A stretch of DNA of 26,252 nt from Sphingomonas sp. GTDB lineage: Bacteria; Pseudomonadota; Alphaproteobacteria; Sphingomonadales; Sphingomonadaceae. This document shows, piece by piece, positions 18,401 to 25,050 of the stretch (positions are counted from its first letter, which is position 1; each line of letters opens with the position of its first letter). The position numbers and the translations under genes were made by a program. The notes below the pieces were generated by a model. The model was not told the origin of the DNA, ran no database searches, and saw nothing but the letters and a program-made list of their open reading frames with translations. The stretch is from the NCBI GenBank assembly GCA_025936675.1, contig JAICSX010000033.1, positions 1 through 26,252 on the forward strand, in the 5' to 3' direction.

Positions 18401-19359
18401 GCCTCCCTCCGATCCTTCAGCGGCTTCGAATCCCTGTGATTGCCGCGCCCATGTTCATTATCTCGAATCCCAAGCTCGTGATCGCGCAGTGCACGTCTGG
18501 CGTTGTTGGGAGCTTCCCGGCGCTAAACGCGCGCCCTGCCGAGCTGGTCGACGAGTGGCTGCACGAGATAACCGAAGCACTATCCGCCTGGGATCGAGAC
18601 CACCCAGAGCGACCGTCCGCGCCATTCGCCGTCAACCAGATCGTGCACCGGTCGAACGACCGCTTCGAGCATGACATGCAGGTGTGCGCGAAATGGAAGG
18701 TGCCGATCGTCATCACATCGCTCGGCGCACGGGTCGAGCTCAACGAAGCGGTGCATTCATGGGGCGGGATTACGCTTCACGACGTGATCGACGACCGCTT
18801 CGCGCGCAAGGCCATCGACAAAGGCGCCGACGGGATCATCGCAGTCGCGGCGGGCGCTGGAGGCCACGCCGGTCGCTGGTCTCCGTTCGCGCTCATCCAG
18901 GAAATCCGCACATGGTTCGACGGGCCGCTGATCCTTTCCGGTGCGATCGCGAATGGCCGCTCCGTTCTCGCCGCGCAGGCCGCGGGCGCCGACCTCGCCT
19001 ATGTCGGCTCGCCCTTCATCGCGACCGAGGAAGCCAATGCGCCCGAGGCGTACAAGCAGGCAATCGTCGAAAGCGGCGCGGCCGACATCGTCTATTCCGA
19101 CCTCTTCACGGGCGTGCACGGCAATTACCTGCGCTCATCGATCGTCAACGCCGGACTCGATCCGGACAATCTCGCTGCGGGCAATCTCGATGCGATGAAG
19201 TTCGGTTCGGAAGGCTCCCAAAAAGCCAAGGCGTGGCGGGATATCTGGGGTTCGGGCCAAGGGATTGGCGTGGTCGATCGAGTGCGGCCAACCGCTGAAT
19301 ATGTCGACCTGCTCGCGGAGCAATATGCCGCGGCGAAGGCGCGGTTGTGCGGCGCTTAG
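18397..19359 (+). CDS. Nitronate monooxygenase family flavoprotein
   Basis: A 320-aa FMN-dependent TIM-barrel protein of the nitronate monooxygenase (2-nitropropane dioxygenase) family. It shows the N-terminal IPVIAAPMFIISNPKLV, the AAGAGGHAGRWS loop with the conserved active-site-region His157, the phosphate-binding SGAIANGRSV (181-190) and ADLAYVGSPFIAT (198-210). Members oxidise alkyl nitronates such as propionate-3-nitronate, though many have other or unknown substrates. The start is GTG 18397, overlapping the epimerase stop; the same frame is open back to 17962, but that is a shadow of the epimerase gene. The 3' end overlaps the convergent DUF1465 gene by 4 bases. The functional link with the sugar epimerase is unclear. 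Confidence 0.9.
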   Translation: MSLPPILQRLRIPVIAAPMFIISNPKLVIAQCTSGVVGSFPALNARPAELVDEWLHEITEALSAWDRDHPERPSAPFAVNQIVHRSNDRFEHDMQVCAKWKVPIVITSLGARVELNEAVHSWGGITLHDVIDDRFARKAIDKGADGIIAVAAGAGGHAGRWSPFALIQEIRTWFDGPLILSGAIANGRSVLAAQAAGADLAYVGSPFIATEEANAPEAYKQAIVESGAADIVYSDLFTGVHGNYLRSSIVNAGLDPDNLAAGNLDAMKFGSEGSQKAKAWRDIWGSGQGIGVVDRVRPTAEYVDLLAEQYAAAKARLCGA

Positions 19360-19844
19360 GCCTGGCCGCCTAAACCGCGTTCCAGACGGCCCATCAACGC
19401 ACGCGCCGGGCTTTGCGGCACGTCGCTGTCCATCACTCCATCGTCGAGCCGTTTGACCCTCGCATAAAGATCCGAGCTGGAATTGATCAGCTTTTGCGCT
19501 GATTCCGGAAGGGTCGCAACGACGTCAGGATCGCTATCCTGCGCATTGCCGAGGCGGCGATCGGCGCGTTTGCCGTCACGCATCGGAATTTCACCCGATT
19601 CGATCGCCCGTTGCGTCAGCAGCCAGGCGACGATGTGCATGATCCGGGTCGTAACCTTGAGCGACTCGCAGGCAAAGCCCACGCGCGCGAGCGGCTGCAG
19701 CGTCGAGCGCTCCTCCCGCCCGGCATCGTCGAAATATGAGCGCGCCTCGTCGGCGAGGAGCATCGCCTCCGTATAGAGCGAGTCGATCAGGCGCGAAGTG
19801 ATCCGCACCTGCGGCTGCGACATGTCCGATTCGTCCATCGTCAT
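19356..19844 (-). CDS. DUF1465 family protein
   Basis: A 162-aa soluble, mostly helical protein of an alphaproteobacterial family without a known function. Recognisable segments are LIDSLYTEAMLLADEARSYFD near the N-terminus, the ACESLKVTTRIMHIVAWLLTQRAIESGEI centre, and SAQKLINSSSDLYARVKRLDD in the C-terminal third. The ATG at 19844 is chosen because the conserved region begins soon after; ATG 19838 is possible, and the open frame continues to a TTG at 19946 through unconvincing sequence. It follows a DUF465 gene on the same strand after 94 bases, a pairing that I recall as common in sphingomonads. Confidence 0.85.
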   Translation of the reverse strand: MTMDESDMSQPQVRITSRLIDSLYTEAMLLADEARSYFDDAGREERSTLQPLARVGFACESLKVTTRIMHIVAWLLTQRAIESGEIPMRDGKRADRRLGNAQDSDPDVVATLPESAQKLINSSSDLYARVKRLDDGVMDSDVPQSPARALMGRLERGLGGQA

Positions 19845-19907
19845 GACAGTGCCACCGTAAATGCGTGCAGAAAACGCCCGACTCGCCGGCCGGACGCCAT
19901 TTTGCGC

Positions 19908-19932
19908 CGCTTGTCCCCAAGCGGGACAAGCG
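19908..19932. repeat. Perfect 10-bp inverted repeat between DUF465 and DUF1465 genes
   Basis: CGCTTGTCCC and GGGACAAGCG flank a 5-base loop, just downstream of the - strand DUF465 stop codon. In the - strand transcript this forms a stable hairpin but is followed by GCGCAAAA, not a U-run. It could be an attenuator, an mRNA-stabilising hairpin or an operator for the DUF1465 gene. Confidence 0.6.
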
Positions 19933-19938
19933 TGAGCC

Positions 19939-20136
19939 TCAAGCAATGATGTCCGGAATGTTCGAATCGACGATCCGCTGGATCTGATCCTTGAGCTGCA
20001 GCTTGCGCCGCTTGAGACGCGCGATTTCGAGCTGGTCGCCGGTCGGCTCGGAGGACAGGAGCTGAATCTGCTCGTCGAGACGGCGGTGCTCTGTCCTGAG
20101 CGCCGCGAGCATCACTACCGGTTCGTCATCGTTCAT
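19939..20136 (-). CDS. DUF465 / YdcH-type small protein
   Basis: A 65-aa all-helical protein. It starts at ATG 20136 (MNDDEPVVML); the frame is open further upstream, but that part is Arg/Pro-rich and unconvincing. The family pattern is clear: an N-terminal helix with LRTEHRRLDEQI (13-24) and a second helix with LEIARLKRRKLQLKDQI (36-52), ending IPDIIA. These form a short antiparallel coiled coil in known members. Function is unknown. The next gene on this strand is DUF1465. A second DUF465 protein is encoded divergently 161 bases away. Confidence 0.85.
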   Translation of the reverse strand: MNDDEPVVMLAALRTEHRRLDEQIQLLSSEPTGDQLEIARLKRRKLQLKDQIQRIVDSNIPDIIA

Positions 20137-20297
20137 GGCCGTCGGGTTTACAATATCCGAGCGTTCATCGGAACGACACAGCAGCCCGCGCCGAGCGGCG
20201 CTCGCCGGCGGGCGAGCCGTGAGAAGGGTCAAGACAAGCGGCGAGATTCGTGGTTTATTACGCGGTGGTGACACGCTGACTGAAAGGAACGCCGCCA

Positions 20298-20462
20298 ATG
20301 GACAAGGCAATGGTCGAGGAACTGGAGTCGAAGCACCAAGCTCTTCACGCCCTCATCGAGGAAGAAGAGCACAGAGCCCATCCCGACGAAGACCTTCTCC
20401 ACCGCCTCAAGAAGGAAAAGCTGAGGCTAAAGGACGAAATGGCCGGCCACCTCACGCATTAG
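20298..20462 (+). CDS. DUF465 / YdcH-type small protein
   Basis: A 54-aa protein with the same two-helix layout as its divergent neighbour: ELESKHQALHALIEEEEHR (8-26), then PDEDLLHRLKKEKLRLKDEM (29-48). The HxAL-E-E core and LKKEKLRLKDE are the family signature. AAGGAA lies about 8 bases before ATG 20298 and is a good ribosome site. It is about as different from the neighbour as separate family members normally are, so it is not a recent duplicate. A terminator hairpin overlaps its stop codon, so it is probably a single-gene transcript. Confidence 0.85.
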   Translation: MDKAMVEELESKHQALHALIEEEEHRAHPDEDLLHRLKKEKLRLKDEMAGHLTH

Positions 20463-20475
20463 AGGCGGCCTTTTT
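20445..20475 (+). terminator. Rho-independent terminator overlapping the DUF465 stop codon
   Basis: GGCCACCTC (20445-20453) pairs with GAGGCGGCC (20462-20470) with one mismatch around an 8-base loop, followed directly by five T (20471-20475). The stop codon lies in the loop and second arm. Confidence 0.7.
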
Positions 20476-20572
20476 CATAGGCGGCGATTGGCGCGCCGCC
20501 GGCCCGAACGGCTGACGAGCACGCCAATGCCGCCGCCGAATCTCGCCAATCGCGCTAGCCGCGAACGGCAGC

Positions 20573-20618
20573 AAGTTCACTAAGTTCACGGAGAACAGCG
20601 CTTTTGGCGTGAACTTAA
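20573..20618. repeat. AAGTTCAC direct and inverted repeat
   Basis: AAGTTCAC occurs at 20573-20580 and 20582-20589 (period 9), and its complement GTGAACTT at 20609-20616. TAAGTTCACG (20581-20590) pairs perfectly with CGTGAACTTA (20608-20617) around 17 bases, giving a 10-bp hairpin. From memory, AAGTTCAC-type strings are frequent between genes of sphingomonads. It may be a dispersed repeat or a regulator site. Confidence 0.6.
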
Positions 20619-20710
20619 GCGGGGGCCCGGTTTCCCCGGACCTCGAAATTTGCAGCGCCGCCATGCGGCGAGCGAAGCAGTCCAAATCCAAATAGGAAAG
20701 CGGATCGCGC

Positions 20711-20763
20711 TAATGTCCGTTTTCGACCCATTGCAGACATCAGGCGGCAGCTTTCGACCCGTC
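20711..20763. repeat. Dispersed TTTCGACCC element, copy A
   Basis: The core TTTTCGACCCATTGCAGACAT (20720-20740) is flanked on the left by ATGTCCG, which can pair with GCAGACAT to leave TTTCGACCCATT in the loop. A second, related box AGCTTTCGACCCGTC follows at 20749-20763. The other copies have the two boxes in the opposite order. Confidence 0.7.
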
Positions 20764-20794
20764 TATTCCCATAATTCCTTTGAGTAGGATTGGG

Positions 20795-21871
20795 TCAGTC
20801 TTGTGTCGGCCCGCTAAGCCCTATGAGCAGCTTCAGCAGCTCCGCTTGGCGTGTCACGCCGGTCTTAAGGAAAACGCTTCTCAGTTGAACGCGGGCAGTG
20901 GCTTCCGCGATGCGAAGCGAGCGGCTGGCGTTGGCCAACGTTTCCCCTTCCGCGATCAACCTACTCAAGCGGGCTTCAGCGGGCGTAAGGTCGAACAGGA
21001 GGCGCAGCAGGTCTGCGTTCGGCACTGCGAGGTTGTTTCCGTCCGCAATCAGCAGGAGCAGCCCGTCCGAATCATAGAGTTCGCGCGCCGCGCCTCGGAT
21101 GGGCACGAGGTGCATTGCAAAAGGAGGCTCGCCGTTCTCGCTTCGGACAGCGACGGACTGGACCGCAGTTGGCTTCTCACGTCCGCGGCTCAGCGCCCCG
21201 GCGAACTGGCTTTGGAGGAATGGATCGTTAAACCGGAGACCCAGCGGCCCGTCCATCATGCGGCCCCCAACCCGTTCGATAAACCGGCCGTTCGCCGCGC
21301 GCAGCCGGCCATCACGCCTCACAACTGCCGCCGCCGCGCCGGCAAGCGCCAGGCTATCGACAACGATTTGCGAACTATCCGGACGGAGTGCGGTTAGGCT
21401 GATCGCACGAGCGAAATGCGGTCTGAGGGTATCCAGGAGACGAACCGCGCCGCGCGCCGCCTCGTGGGTCGGGAACCCTTCAAAGGCGAGGAATAGCGAT
21501 CTGTCGCTCGTTCCCTGGATAGCCGTGGCTGTACCGGCGATGAGTCCTCGTGGATCGAGGAATTCTGCGTGAGCCGGCAGCGCCTCGATCTCGTCAACCG
21601 TGCGATAGTCAGTCTCTGAGCGAAAGCCGGGAAACTGATCGGCAAGCAGCGGCGCGGTCCTGACTGGATCAGCCGCCCAGCCCTCAGACACATAGTCCGC
21701 GAGATCGCGCTCGAGAGCCGGTGAAACGACGGCCTGGGTACCTTTCGCTGACGTGCTCATGAACACACCGCCCTTGGCGCCGACCTGCGCTGCCACCGCC
21801 TGCAGGATCGCGGGCCATCGCTCAGGTAAGACGGCGGCTTCGTAGATGCGATCGACCAGACTGATATCCAC
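20795..21871 (-). CDS. LuxR-type transcriptional regulator with N-terminal sensor region
   Basis: A 358-aa regulator. The C-terminal LuxR-type helix-turn-helix (about 291-350) includes LTPAEARLSRLIAEGETL, SLRIAEATARVQLRSVFLKTG and TRQAELLKLLI. The N-terminal about 170 residues (LVDRIYEAAVLPERWPAIL...) are the type of uncharacterised sensor often attached to LuxR domains in sphingomonads and rhizobia; the middle (about 165-280) may be PAS-like. It is neither an acyl-homoserine-lactone-binding protein nor a response regulator: no receiver or autoinducer-domain motif is seen. The start is GTG 21871, with GAGGA 7 bases upstream. It is divergent from the RTX/FG-GAP gene, which it may regulate. Confidence 0.88.
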   Translation of the reverse strand: MDISLVDRIYEAAVLPERWPAILQAVAAQVGAKGGVFMSTSAKGTQAVVSPALERDLADYVSEGWAADPVRTAPLLADQFPGFRSETDYRTVDEIEALPAHAEFLDPRGLIAGTATAIQGTSDRSLFLAFEGFPTHEAARGAVRLLDTLRPHFARAISLTALRPDSSQIVVDSLALAGAAAAVVRRDGRLRAANGRFIERVGGRMMDGPLGLRFNDPFLQSQFAGALSRGREKPTAVQSVAVRSENGEPPFAMHLVPIRGAARELYDSDGLLLLIADGNNLAVPNADLLRLLFDLTPAEARLSRLIAEGETLANASRSLRIAEATARVQLRSVFLKTGVTRQAELLKLLIGLSGPTQD

Positions 21872-21970
21872 GCAATATCCTCACGCCCGAGTCGTGCAGA
21901 TTCAGCAACATACTCAGTGGGATCGTTAGTGCCAGCAGCGCGACACCCCTGCGTCACTCACGCCGGTCAA

Positions 21971-21988
21971 ATACCCCATTCCGGGTAT
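21971..21988. repeat. Inverted repeat ATACCC-N6-GGGTAT
   Basis: Perfect 6-bp arms around 6 bases, about 100 bases upstream of the LuxR-type regulator's start. Possible operator. Confidence 0.45.
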
Positions 21989-22108
21989 GTGGCGCGCTTC
22001 CCCACGGATTACTCGAAAGGAGTCGCGATCATCATCGCTCGCGCGGCCCGTCACGCGGATTCAGGGGCCTTGGGAGAGTCGCTATGCGTACAAGCGAGGC
22101 ACGAGCCC

Positions 22109-22135
22109 GGTGTGGTTACCTCAAGGTAACTCACC
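22109..22135. repeat. Inverted repeat GTTACC-TCAA-GGTAAC with extended arms
   Basis: Perfect inner arms GTTACC (22115-22120) and GGTAAC (22125-22130) around TCAA, with outer GGTG (22109-22112) and CACC (22132-22135) that pair after a small bulge. It lies 62 bases before the RTX/FG-GAP start, where an operator or 5' leader hairpin would be expected. Confidence 0.5.
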
Positions 22136-22197
22136 CCAAACATTTCCTAAATTGATCGGACACTCCTCACACGGCGCGAAGTATTTGGGAGGGCAGG

Positions 22198-23865
22198 ATG
22201 GCCACGCTAGTCGCGAATAGCCAATTCAACATGGACGCGTTTTTTCGCTACGACATGATTTACTCGGGTTGGCACGCCATCGTTTATGGGGGCACGCTTC
22301 TCGTCAATACGTCGTCAACGCTGCAAATGAGACTTGTAACGGATACTCTAACCCTGACGGGTGACTTCAGCACGTATGATTCAAGTGGCAATCCGGTCGG
22401 TCCAATTACCGGGATCACTTATCTTTCAACTGACGGTGACGAAGCCAGCTTCTCCAATTTCAGCTTCTCCGGAGTGTCTATCAGCGTTGCTGATTTTCTC
22501 AGTTACATACAGGATCCCAGTAACGAGAGTCCGGCTGGTCTATTCGCGAGACTTCTCCAGGGCGATGACCAAATTACGGGAAGCGCATCCGACGACGCAT
22601 TGCATGGCTTTGCTGGCAACGATGTCCTCAACGGAGGTGGGGGAGACGACGGAATCAGTGGAGGAGCAGGGGCGGACATACTGACGGGCGGTTCTGGCAA
22701 TGACACCTTCGGCGATAGCGAGTCAGATCACAATGGTGACACGATCACTGACTTTTCGCTTGGGGACAAGATCCACTTCTACGACGCCAACCCTGCGACC
22801 TTTGCGTTCAGTCTGTCTGGCAACACCCTAAACTACACCGGCGGCACGTTGACGCTGAGCAATCTAGGCCCCGGGCACTTGGTCGCCAGTGCGGCGCCGG
22901 TCGCCGGCGTGCAACTTAGGCTTGTGGCGCATTCGACGGTTAACGACTTCAACGGTGACGGCTTCAGCGACGTGATCCTGCGCAACGACAATGGGCAGGT
23001 CACCGATTGGCTGGGTCAGGCGGATGGCAGCCTGGTCGACAACAGCTCGGTATTCAACGTCAATCCGGGCACTGAATGGCACGTCGAGGGCACAGGCGAC
23101 TTCAACGGTGACGGATACAGCGACGTGATCCTGCGCAACGACAATGGGCAGGTCACCGATTGGCTGGGTCAGGCGGATGGCAGCCTGGTCGACAACAGCT
23201 CCGTGTTCAGCGTCAATCCCGGCACCGACTGGCACGTCGAGGGCACCGGCGATTTCAATGGCGATGGCCTTGGCGACGTGCTCTGGCGCAATGATTCGGG
23301 GGCGGTGATCACCTTCCTCGGCGCGCCCAATGGCTCCTTCGTCGGCAACGTCAACTTCAACCTCAATCCCGGCCTCGACTGGCATGTCGAAGGCACCGGC
23401 GATTTCAACGGCGACGGGCGCGACGACATCCTGTGGCGCAACGACCTTGGCACCGTCGTCACGCTGCTCGGCAATGCCGACGGCTCCTTCACCGGCAACG
23501 TCAACTTCCTGCTCAATCCCGGGCTCGACTGGCATGTAGAAGGGACTGGCGACTTCAACGGCGACGGGCGCGACGACATCCTGTGGCGTAACGACATCGG
23601 CAATGTCGTCGACCTTCTCGGCAATCCCGACGGTTCGTTCACGGGCAACGTCAATTTCCAGCTGAATCCGGGATTGGACTGGCACATCGTCGGCACCGGC
23701 GACTTCAATGGCGACGGCTACGACGACATTGTGTGGCGGAACGACAGCGGTACCATGACCGACCTACTCGGCCAGTCCAATGGCGCTTTCATCGGCAATG
23801 TCGCGATCTTCACAGCCAACCCGGGCAGTGACTGGCACGTGCAACCAGACCACGCGCTGTTTTAA
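22198..23865 (+). CDS. Secreted RTX and FG-GAP (VCBS-like) repeat protein
   Basis: A 555-aa acidic protein with no N-terminal signal peptide, as expected for type I secretion. Residues 1-120 match nothing I recognise. An RTX calcium-binding block spans about 122-171 (GSASDDALHGFAGNDVLNGG, then GGGDDGISGGAGADILTGGSGNDTF), followed by DTITDFSLGDKIHF, the usual sequence after RTX repeats. From residue 250 to the end are six units of about 50 residues, each with a DFNGDGxxD calcium loop, xxRNDxGxV, LGxxDGS, NPGxxWHV and EGTG: FG-GAP/VCBS-type blades of a probable beta-propeller. A GGGAGG ribosome site precedes ATG 22198. It is probably a secreted or surface adhesin or ligand-binding protein. No type I transporter is encoded in the window. 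The first third looks less GC-rich than the repeats, suggesting a mosaic origin. Confidence 0.85.
   Translation: MATLVANSQFNMDAFFRYDMIYSGWHAIVYGGTLLVNTSSTLQMRLVTDTLTLTGDFSTYDSSGNPVGPITGITYLSTDGDEASFSNFSFSGVSISVADFLSYIQDPSNESPAGLFARLLQGDDQITGSASDDALHGFAGNDVLNGGGGDDGISGGAGADILTGGSGNDTFGDSESDHNGDTITDFSLGDKIHFYDANPATFAFSLSGNTLNYTGGTLTLSNLGPGHLVASAAPVAGVQLRLVAHSTVNDFNGDGFSDVILRNDNGQVTDWLGQADGSLVDNSSVFNVNPGTEWHVEGTGDFNGDGYSDVILRNDNGQVTDWLGQADGSLVDNSSVFSVNPGTDWHVEGTGDFNGDGLGDVLWRNDSGAVITFLGAPNGSFVGNVNFNLNPGLDWHVEGTGDFNGDGRDDILWRNDLGTVVTLLGNADGSFTGNVNFLLNPGLDWHVEGTGDFNGDGRDDILWRNDIGNVVDLLGNPDGSFTGNVNFQLNPGLDWHIVGTGDFNGDGYDDIVWRNDSGTMTDLLGQSNGAFIGNVAIFTANPGSDWHVQPDHALF
22945..23862 (+). repeat. Six tandem FG-GAP repeat units
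   Basis: Units begin at 22945, 23098, 23251, 23401, 23551 and 23701, so the period is 153, 153, 150, 150 and 150 bases; the last unit runs to the stop. Units 1 and 2 are nearly identical in DNA, including a long shared stretch around CGTGATCCTGCGCAACGACA, which points to recent duplication. Units 3 to 5 form a second similar group. Confidence 0.9.
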
Positions 23866-23866
23866 G

Positions 23867-23930
23867 CGTCAGCTTCCCACCCAAAGTAATCGCGACAGCC
23901 TTCGACCCATTGCTGCCGCTGGCGTGAACG
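23867..23930. repeat. Dispersed TTTCGACCC element, copy B
   Basis: Left box AGCTTCCCACCCAAA (23871-23885) and right box CCTTCGACCCATTGCTG (23899-23915), just after the RTX/FG-GAP stop codon. CAGC and GCTG flank the right box and can pair. Confidence 0.65.
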
Positions 23931-24001
23931 TTAGAGTCCAACCGCCAGCTGGCCAATCGGTCTTTCGCCGAACCTCAATCCGTAGTTGGGAGGAGCTGTC
24001 T

Positions 24002-24475
24002 ATGTTTACGCGCTACGCTTTGATTGCAATCGGGCTCTGCGTTGCATTCGAGCCAGCCAAAGCTGCAAGCCCTTCGTCCATCGACAGGAAGATTCGATCA
24101 GAGGTTGCCGAGATCGTCGCGGGCATCAACTCCAAGGACATCGACAAAGCGACGAAGTACGACGCGCCAGACCTTGTCTCGATGGAAAGCGGGCGAGCCC
24201 CCTCGATCGGCACCAAAGCCGAACATGACGGCCTGTCGATGGCGTTCAAATATTCTCCAGACTGGCATCTGACTATGATCGACGAGACTGTCGATGTCGC
24301 AAAAGGAGGCGACATGGCGGTCTATCGGGGCACTTATGCGGAAGACAGCACACGCGATGGCATGCCGTTTACGCACACCGGCAACTACGTGGCAGGATTC
24401 ATGCTTGGTCCAGATGGTGTTTGGCGAGCGCATTGGTCGGTTGTGTCCTGGCAGACACCTTCGCATAAAAAGTGA
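24002..24475 (+). CDS. Small secreted NTF2-like (SnoaL/DUF4440-type) protein
   Basis: A 157-aa protein with an N-terminal signal peptide (MFTRYALIAIGLCVAFEPAKA, probable cleavage after Ala21). The mature part fits the cone-shaped NTF2-like fold: a helix with IRSEVAEIVAGINSKDIDKATKYDAPDLVSME, then strands DWHLTMIDETVDVAKGGDMAVYRGTYAED, a threonine-rich turn and VWRAHWSVVSWQ. Such domains bind or turn over small molecules, and many in this group have no known substrate. GGGAGGAG lies about 6 bases before ATG 24002; the open frame further upstream belongs to the preceding gene's repeats. It is convergent with another secreted protein of the same size, with a repeat element between them. Confidence 0.8.
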   Translation: MFTRYALIAIGLCVAFEPAKAASPSSIDRKIRSEVAEIVAGINSKDIDKATKYDAPDLVSMESGRAPSIGTKAEHDGLSMAFKYSPDWHLTMIDETVDVAKGGDMAVYRGTYAEDSTRDGMPFTHTGNYVAGFMLGPDGVWRAHWSVVSWQTPSHKK

Positions 24476-24494
24476 CATCGCGCGTGCGTATCGA

Positions 24495-24560
24495 ACGTCC
24501 GCTTTCCACCAGAACTGCGCTAGCCGAGCGTCTGATTTCGACCCGTTCCTGCCATTGGCG
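24495..24560. repeat. Dispersed TTTCGACCC element, copy C
   Basis: Left box GCTTTCCACC (24501-24510), then TAGCCGAGCGTCTG, shared with copy D, then right box TTTCGACCCGTTCCTG (24536-24551). This is the most diverged copy. It lies between the two convergent secreted-protein genes. Confidence 0.65.
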
Positions 24561-24579
24561 CTCGCAGCAAACCGACACG

Positions 24580-25050
24580 TCACTGGGTCCTAAGAAAGCC
24601 ATCCGACTGCACGATTCGAATGAAGTGCACGAGATGATCGGGGCCGAACTCATATTGCACCGCCCGTGCGTGATATCGCGGGTCAAAGACGCAGGTGCCG
24701 CCCTGCGGGCAATGCTCATCCGACCGATCATCGAAGCGATCGAATACGAGCAGATTGTCATGCCCTTCAGCGTAGCCATAAACACTCCGGTCGATCTTCC
24801 CGAGCCGAGATCGTTCGATTTTCAGCCAGTCGACCTTGTTCGCGGCAACCATGTTGCCGTCGAGCGTGACAGTAAGATCATCCGCCAACAGACCCGCATA
24901 TCGGTCGAAGCTCGCGGAAGTTTGTGTCTGCACGAGCTGCTTGGCCACATCATCGATGAACGAAGGCGGTGGAGGCGGCGGACTGGCTGCCGCCGAAGAG
25001 GCGAACGCTGAGCTGGCTAAGAGTAACAACCCGCTGGTGGTCCTGGACAT
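24580..25050 (-). CDS. Small secreted protein, probably NTF2-like
   Basis: A 156-aa protein with a clear signal peptide (MSRTTSGLLLLASSAFASSAAA) followed by a run of six prolines. The mature part starts with a helix (FIDDVAKQLVQTQTSASFDRYAGLLADDL), followed by strands TVTLDGNMVAANKVDWLKIE and further strand-rich sequence ending VHFIRIVQSDG. This order resembles an NTF2-like fold, but the match is weaker than for the convergent neighbour. Two Cys residues (HCPQGGTCVF) could form a disulfide in the periplasm. ATG 25050 is preferred because AGGAG lies 5 bases upstream; a GTG at 25056 would add two residues. Function unknown. Confidence 0.7.
   Translation of the reverse strand: MSRTTSGLLLLASSAFASSAAASPPPPPPSFIDDVAKQLVQTQTSASFDRYAGLLADDLTVTLDGNMVAANKVDWLKIERSRLGKIDRSVYGYAEGHDNLLVFDRFDDRSDEHCPQGGTCVFDPRYHARAVQYEFGPDHLVHFIRIVQSDGFLRTQ

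Larger units (their letters stand above)
20463..20794. other. Gene-free stretch with several repeat elements
   Basis: 332 bases without a convincing gene. It holds the T-run of the terminator just before, an AAGTTCAC repeat and hairpin (20573-20618), a small palindrome CGCCGC-CAT-GCGGCG (20656-20670) and copy A of the dispersed TTTCGACCC element (20711-20763). A - strand open frame at 20452-20691 runs through these repeats and is not believed. Confidence 0.6.
21872..22197. other. Divergent intergenic region with two inverted repeats
   Basis: 326 bases between the LuxR-type regulator and the RTX/FG-GAP gene. No convincing gene is present. It holds the inverted repeats at 21971-21988 and 22109-22135 and a strong ribosome site (GGGAGG) before ATG 22198. 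I could not assign promoter boxes with confidence. Confidence 0.5.

Noticed and set aside
20286..20290. GGAAC before the DUF465 gene
   Set aside because: No GTT at the right distance; the sequence is better explained as part of the AAGGAA ribosome site.
20452..20691. 79-aa open frame on the - strand
   Set aside because: It runs through a terminator and the AAGTTCAC repeat and shows no protein-like pattern.
21987..22220. 77-aa open frame on the + strand in the LuxR/RTX gap
   Set aside because: Basic, repeat-free sequence without a ribosome site; overlaps the palindromes and the true RTX start.
22945..23862. Regular repeats considered as a CRISPR array
   Set aside because: The repeats are in frame, coding, 150-153 bases long and without spacers; they are protein repeats.
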